Assembly: GCA_964548365.1 (NCBI GenBank)
Contig: CAZJRD010000003.1
Location: 1 to 64,000, forward strand
Length of the DNA stretch: 64,000 nt
From: B46-G9 sp964548365
GTDB lineage: Bacteria > Desulfobacterota > DSM-4660 > Desulfatiglandales > Desulfatiglandaceae
Direction of reading: 5' to 3'
In this document: positions 59,889 to 64,000 of the stretch, one piece after another
How positions within the stretch are numbered: the first letter of the stretch is position 1
Layout of the letters: every line of letters begins with the position of its first letter
The notes under the pieces: model-generated
Told to the model about the DNA's origin: nothing
Databases searched by the model: none
What the model saw: the letters and a program-made list of their open reading frames with translations, nothing else
Translations under genes and position numbers: made by a program

Positions 59889-61196
59889 ATGAAATACTTT
59901 GTAATGTTGTTGATTGTGGCATGTTCCTTCGGTTCTGCCTACGCGAAAGGACTAGATTTTGATCAGGCAAAAATCCTCGCCCTCAAAAACAGTCAAATGA
60001 TAAAGGCCTATACCCGTGAACTGGAAGCATCGAGGTACCGGTATGACCAGGCCCGCGGGGGATATCTCCCGAAGGTTTTCTTATCGGAAACCGGACTGCG
60101 AACAAATGAGCCTGGGAGTGCAGCCTTTGCAAAAATTGCCCAGGGGAAGTTTGACATGCCCTATTTCATGACCGAAATGGCGGACCCTGATCACGTAACC
60201 AACTATGAGACCAAGATCGAGGTTCTCCAACCTGTTTATATGAAAGGAAAGATCTATTTCGGTATCAAACAGGCAAAAGAGATGGAAAATGCCTCGCAGT
60301 ATACCCTCGAGCGAGTCAAACAGCAGGTAGTTCTGAGCCTCACGCAGGCGTTTTACGGCAAGACCCTGGCAGATACCGCTCTCGCGGTTACCAGGAAGTC
60401 CTATGCGAGGACAAAGGAATATTACCAGACCTCCAAGAGGTTTTACGAAAACGGCATGCTCGTGAAAAGCGATCTTCTGGTGGCCCAATCCCATCTCCTC
60501 ATGAACGAAGGTGCCATTCGGGAGGCTGAACGACAGGTGGAAATCACCAGGGGCCAGCTTCAGAGAATCCTGGGCATAAAGGCGGAAACCGAAAGGACGT
60601 GGAGCATCGCCGATTACGGTTTCCTGGAAGACCTGGCCTATTACCTTGATCTCGGTTTGCAGAAAAGGCAGGATCTCAAGACCATGGAAAATTACCTCCT
60701 GGTCAATGAATATGAATTGAAAAAGGCAAAGTCCAGGCTCTTTCCCGAGGTTTCCGTCTTTGCATCCTACGCGCAAAATGGTGAAGACTTGTTTGGAGAT
60801 GACGGCGACGGGTACGCCGTTGGCGCTCAGGTACGGCTGAATCTTTTCAACGGCTTTTCAGATTTCAATCACATCAGGGAACAGAAGAGCCGCTACCTTT
60901 CCCTCCAGAACAAGATCGCGGACAAAAAGCTCGAGATTGAGGTGGAGGTGAAGGACGGGTTCTATTCGGTCCTCGCCTCGCAGAAAAAAATGCAGGCGGC
61001 AAAAAAGAGAGTAGAGGCTGCAGGCGAGGCACTTAAGATCACCCAAAACCGGTTCAAGGCAGGCATCCTGAAGGTGACCGACCTCCTGGACCGGGAAGTG
61101 GAAGAGAAGGAGGCCGAACTGGGTCTTTACAAATCGCAATATGATCTTATTGTCAGTAACGCGAAGCTGCTTTTCGCAGCAGGAGTGCTCGAGTAA
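59889..61196 (+). CDS. TolC-family outer membrane efflux protein
   Basis: The 435-residue protein has a signal peptide (MKYFVMLLIVACSFGSAYA) and the two-repeat coiled-coil pattern of TolC (DQAKILALKNSQMIKAYTRELEA; LDLGLQKRQDLKTMENYLL). The start is ATG 59889 with GGAGG upstream; the longer frame to 59769 crosses the promoter leader. It is the outer-membrane channel for the adaptor and RND pump encoded next. The 3' end is followed by a palindromic repeat before the adaptor gene. Confidence 0.92.
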   Translation: MKYFVMLLIVACSFGSAYAKGLDFDQAKILALKNSQMIKAYTRELEASRYRYDQARGGYLPKVFLSETGLRTNEPGSAAFAKIAQGKFDMPYFMTEMADPDHVTNYETKIEVLQPVYMKGKIYFGIKQAKEMENASQYTLERVKQQVVLSLTQAFYGKTLADTALAVTRKSYARTKEYYQTSKRFYENGMLVKSDLLVAQSHLLMNEGAIREAERQVEITRGQLQRILGIKAETERTWSIADYGFLEDLAYYLDLGLQKRQDLKTMENYLLVNEYELKKAKSRLFPEVSVFASYAQNGEDLFGDDGDGYAVGAQVRLNLFNGFSDFNHIREQKSRYLSLQNKIADKKLEIEVEVKDGFYSVLASQKKMQAAKKRVEAAGEALKITQNRFKAGILKVTDLLDREVEEKEAELGLYKSQYDLIVSNAKLLFAAGVLE

Positions 61197-61356
61197 TTGA
61201 CGGCTTCGTAAAAAGTCCATCTGCGGCGTTGCGCTTCATCTTTCGTCATTGCGGCGTACTTCTATGTACGCCTCATTCCTCAAGATTCGCGCGTCCCCGA
61301 TGGCGGGGTTTCACAAGCTTAACTTGCATCTGGAGCTTTTTACTGTGCCGTCGGTT
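61197..61356. repeat. Palindromic intergenic repeat, MITE-like
   Basis: The 61199-61224 arm (gacggc, then gtaaaaag) pairs with 61326-61352 as an inverted repeat. An inner palindrome, ggcgtac/gtacgcc, lies at 61253-61272. I know near-identical elements in many deltaproteobacterial genomes. It is between two genes of one operon and could fold as an RNA hairpin that lowers expression of the later genes. Confidence 0.8.
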
Positions 61357-61397
61357 TTCAGGACTTTTGCGAGGGCATCAATACTGAGGAGGGAACA

Positions 61398-62576
61398 ATG
61401 AACGTTTTCAGGTTTCTTGTAATTCCTTTGATCCTGGGCCTGGCGGCCTGTTCATCCGGATCCGACCAGGCCACGGAAAATTCAACTCCCCCGAGAAAGA
61501 TACGGGTTGTCACCCAACGGGTCCAAAGGGATAAAATTCCCATTTCAAGGAGCTTTCCGGGGACAGTTGCGAGCGCTGATACGGCCTTGCTCACGCCCAA
61601 AGTGGTAGGCTATATCCAGGCACTCCTGGCACGGCCCGGAGATACCTTTCAGCAAGGTGCCGTCCTGGTAAGAATCAAGAGCAAGGAACTCATGGACAAG
61701 GAGAAATTCGCACAAAGCGCCGTTAGGGAGGCGGTGAACGGAGAGAAACAGGGTGTCCTGGGATTCACCATGACAAAGGCAGGCCTCAAGAAGGCCGAGG
61801 CACAATTTACCCTTGCTCAAAAAACGTACAAGCGGTTTGAAAATCTGCTGAAAACCGAGAGCGTGAGCAGGCAGGAGTTTGACGAGGTGGAAGCAAAATA
61901 CCGGACCGCACTGGAAGCCCGAAAAATAGCCGGGGAAAACGTAAACCTGGCCGCTGAAAAGCTCTCCCAGGCAAAAATCAAAAAACAGCAGGCACGGGCC
62001 ATGCTGGATGAGGTTAAAACGTATCTCAGCTATACAAACCTGAAAGCCCCCTTTGATGGGATTGTGCTCCAGAAATTGATGGACGTGGGGAACCTGGCAT
62101 CTCCCGGGCAGCCCATCCTCAAGATAGGTTCTTTAGGAAACATAGTGTATGCCCATGTTAACGGAAGTGTCATGAGGCACACAAAAGTAGGGGATAAGGC
62201 GACGGTTGATGTCCCGTCGGCTGATGAGTCATTCAAGGCCAAGATACTGGAGATAAACCCGAATATTGATCCTGCCACAAGGAACTTCCGGGTAAAATTG
62301 TCAGGAGATACACACCTGATACCCGGGATGTATTGTAACGTATATTTTGCCAGAGGCGCTGAGGACGTTATTGTCGTCCCGAAGTCGGCCGTTCTCCAAA
62401 GGGGACAGCTTCACATTGTCTTTGTTGATAAAGACAAGACAGCGGAAATGAGGATAGTCAAGACAGGCAGGATATTTAAAGATTCAATGGAAATACTGAG
62501 CGGACTGTATCCCGGGGAGAACCTCGTTTTAAATAAGGTAGAACAACTCAAATCCGGCGATTCTCTTGAGGAATAA
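61398..62576 (+). CDS. RND efflux periplasmic adaptor lipoprotein
   Basis: The 392-residue adaptor has a lipoprotein signal (LGLAACSSG, with C19 as the lipidated residue), a barrel-sandwich domain (VGYIQALLARPGDTFQQGAVLVRI), a long coiled-coil hairpin (about 100-210), then beta-barrel and membrane-proximal domains (YTNLKAPFDGIVLQKLMDVGNL; IPGMYCNVYFARG). It links the inner-membrane pump to TolC. AGGAGGG precedes the ATG. The RND gene starts three bases after its stop. Confidence 0.93.
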   Translation: MNVFRFLVIPLILGLAACSSGSDQATENSTPPRKIRVVTQRVQRDKIPISRSFPGTVASADTALLTPKVVGYIQALLARPGDTFQQGAVLVRIKSKELMDKEKFAQSAVREAVNGEKQGVLGFTMTKAGLKKAEAQFTLAQKTYKRFENLLKTESVSRQEFDEVEAKYRTALEARKIAGENVNLAAEKLSQAKIKKQQARAMLDEVKTYLSYTNLKAPFDGIVLQKLMDVGNLASPGQPILKIGSLGNIVYAHVNGSVMRHTKVGDKATVDVPSADESFKAKILEINPNIDPATRNFRVKLSGDTHLIPGMYCNVYFARGAEDVIVVPKSAVLQRGQLHIVFVDKDKTAEMRIVKTGRIFKDSMEILSGLYPGENLVLNKVEQLKSGDSLEE

Positions 62577-62579
62577 GGC

Positions 62580-64000
62580 ATGACGGAAGAGAAAGATACA
62601 AAGAGAAAAGATGTCAAAGGGCACGAGGAAAATCTTGAAGAGGAATTCGAAGTAATAAAGCAGGCCATTGCGGAAAAGATAGCAAAGGTTTTCCTGATAT
62701 CCAAGATCACCCCTCTTCTAATGATTGCAGCCCTTTTCTTGGGGATCGTGTCCGTTCTCTTTACGCCGGAAGAGGTGGACCCCGATATCGTGGTTTCCAT
62801 GGTGGACATCTTTGTTCCCTATCCGGGAGCAAAGCCGCAAGACGTTGAAAAGATCGTCACGGCCCCTTTTGAAAAACTCATGTGGGAAATCCCCGGAGTA
62901 GATAATGTTTACAGTACCGCCATGAACGACGTGGGCCTGGTGACGGTGCAATTCAAGGTCGGTGAAAATGTTGAAAAAACCATCGCCAGACTCAAGACCA
63001 AAATCGATTATAACATGGACAGGATGCCCCAGGGTGTGCTTCCCCCCCTAATCAAGAGCAGGTCGATCTATAGCGTACCCCAGTTGAGCATTACGTTGTG
63101 GTCGGCCAAATACTCCCCTTACATGCTCAGAAGTATCGCTGCCGAGGTGAAAGCCGGTCTCAAATCCATAGATGACGTTTCAGAGATATGGATAATCGGA
63201 GGGTACCAAAGGGACATAAGGGTTGAACCCGACATAAACAGGCTGCGGTCCTACGGCATGGATCTGCTCAAGCTTTACGGTGCTCTCTCCATCTCAAACA
63301 AGGCCCTGAATCCAGGGAAAATAACCACCGCGGGGAAAAATATCTATGTACGGGCAGGCGGTTTTTTCCAGACTGCCGACGATGTGAGGAACCTGGTGGT
63401 TGGTGTTTACCAGGGGAAGTCCATTTACCTCAGGGATGTAGCGGCGGTCTTTGACGGGCCGGGAGTGCCCCATCACTATCACATGATCGGGTTCAACAAA
63501 GGCAACACCCTGGAAAAATTCCAGGCCGTCACCATCGCCATTGCCAAAAGGAAAGGGAGCGATTCCGTAGTTGTCGCAAAAGACATCCTGGCAAAGCTCA
63601 AGACCCTCAAGGGATATATCATCCCTGAAGGCGTCCATGCCACCGTAACGCGCAACTACGGAAAAATGGCGCATGACAAAGTCAAGACCTTGATCGAACA
63701 CCTGATCGGGGCAATCGTCTCCGTCATGCTCGTGATGACGATCTGGCTGGGATGGAGAGCAGGACTGGTCGTTTTTGTGGCCCTTCCCGTTACTTTTTCT
63801 CTTACACTCTTCATTTACTACATGCTTGGATACACATTAAACCGGGTGACGCTCTTTGCCTTGATCTTTGTGGTGGGCCTTGTTGTGGACGATGCAATCA
63901 TTGTCGTGGAAAATATGGACAGGCATTTTAAGATCGCCAAAGACAACCTGTTTGCAAGGGCCGTACAAGCAGTCGGAGAAGTCGGTGATCCCACGATCCT
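62580..64000 (+). CDS. RND-family efflux permease, 3' end outside the window
   Basis: The open frame runs from ATG 62580 past the window end: 473 codons are visible of an expected 1,000 or more. The N-terminal cytoplasmic extension is unusually long and charged (about 35 residues). Then comes a membrane helix (LISKITPLLMIAALFLGIVSVLF) and the RND pattern YPGAKPQDVEKIVTAPFEKLMWEIPGVDNVYS. In the last part the transmembrane region LFALIFVVGLVVDDAIIVVENMDR carries the GxxVDD-type proton-relay motif. It fits the AcrB/CzcA superfamily. The substrate cannot be told. It is driven, with the two genes before it, by the sigma-54 promoter at 59750. Confidence 0.93.
   Translation, partial: MTEEKDTKRKDVKGHEENLEEEFEVIKQAIAEKIAKVFLISKITPLLMIAALFLGIVSVLFTPEEVDPDIVVSMVDIFVPYPGAKPQDVEKIVTAPFEKLMWEIPGVDNVYSTAMNDVGLVTVQFKVGENVEKTIARLKTKIDYNMDRMPQGVLPPLIKSRSIYSVPQLSITLWSAKYSPYMLRSIAAEVKAGLKSIDDVSEIWIIGGYQRDIRVEPDINRLRSYGMDLLKLYGALSISNKALNPGKITTAGKNIYVRAGGFFQTADDVRNLVVGVYQGKSIYLRDVAAVFDGPGVPHHYHMIGFNKGNTLEKFQAVTIAIAKRKGSDSVVVAKDILAKLKTLKGYIIPEGVHATVTRNYGKMAHDKVKTLIEHLIGAIVSVMLVMTIWLGWRAGLVVFVALPVTFSLTLFIYYMLGYTLNRVTLFALIFVVGLVVDDAIIVVENMDRHFKIAKDNLFARAVQAVGEVGDPTI

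Overview
The window looks like a chromosomal segment of an anaerobic, sulfur-metabolising bacterium, most likely a Desulfobacterota (former Deltaproteobacteria) member. The pointers are split glycine dehydrogenase, HdrA/B/C-like and MvhD-like electron-transfer proteins, TusA/DsrE sulfur carriers, a Rieske/cytochrome b/multihaem cytochrome cluster, TRAP transport, an electron-transfer flavoprotein, sigma-54 regulation, AbiE and VapBC toxin-antitoxin loci, and a palindromic intergenic repeat of a kind I associate with this group. No rRNA, tRNA or CRISPR array was seen. The assignment is an inference from gene content.

Layout. 1-3.5 kb: a type IV pilin-like protein, a membrane HD-GYP phosphodiesterase and an ACT-domain regulator. 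3.5-8.6 kb (minus): gcvH-gcvPA-gcvPB-lipB-lipA, that is the glycine cleavage H and P proteins plus the lipoate pathway. 9.1-18.3 kb (minus): a molybdenum hydroxylase whose FAD subunit carries an inserted GltD-like module, a universal stress protein and a complete TRAP transporter. 18.7-25.3 kb: an Lrp/AsnC regulator divergent from an operon of a GcvT-serine hydroxymethyltransferase fusion, a SerK-like free-serine kinase and an ACT-ACT-SerB protein with degenerate catalytic motifs; then inositol-phosphate synthase. 25.5-33.2 kb (minus): a YcaO-TPR protein, LarE, and a Gld-type ABC exporter with a DUF4340 protein. 33.3-36.9 kb: an accessory island with VapBC, remnants of a nucleotidyltransferase cassette and of a REP-associated transposase, and an AbiE system. 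36.8-40.1 kb (minus): Rieske, cytochrome b and 12-haem cytochrome c genes; then a LysE exporter. 41.1-44.7 kb (plus): acyl-CoA dehydrogenase, EtfB and an EtfA-XRE-cupin fusion. 44.8-58.1 kb (minus): a sulfur-relay/heterodisulfide-reductase-like region with two HdrA-like proteins, MvhD, HdrB/C-like proteins, TusA, DsrE proteins, thioredoxin reductase, a persulfide/CoA-disulfide-reductase-like flavoprotein and several small unknown proteins. 58.3-64 kb (plus): a PAS-sigma-54 activator followed by a sigma-54 promoter and a TolC/adaptor/RND pump operon that runs off the window.

How the genes fit together. The left third centres on glycine, serine and one-carbon flow: H, P1, P2, lipoate synthesis, and T fused to SHMT could convert two glycines to serine, and SerK could phosphorylate that serine. 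No L protein (dihydrolipoyl dehydrogenase) is visible. The right third centres on thiol and electron chemistry: TusA/DsrE could carry sulfane sulfur and the Hdr-like proteins could move electrons. The most unusual features are four domain arrangements: GcvT-GlyA, GltD inserted in a CoxM-type subunit, EtfA-XRE-cupin, and two HdrA-like proteins with complementary domain sets.
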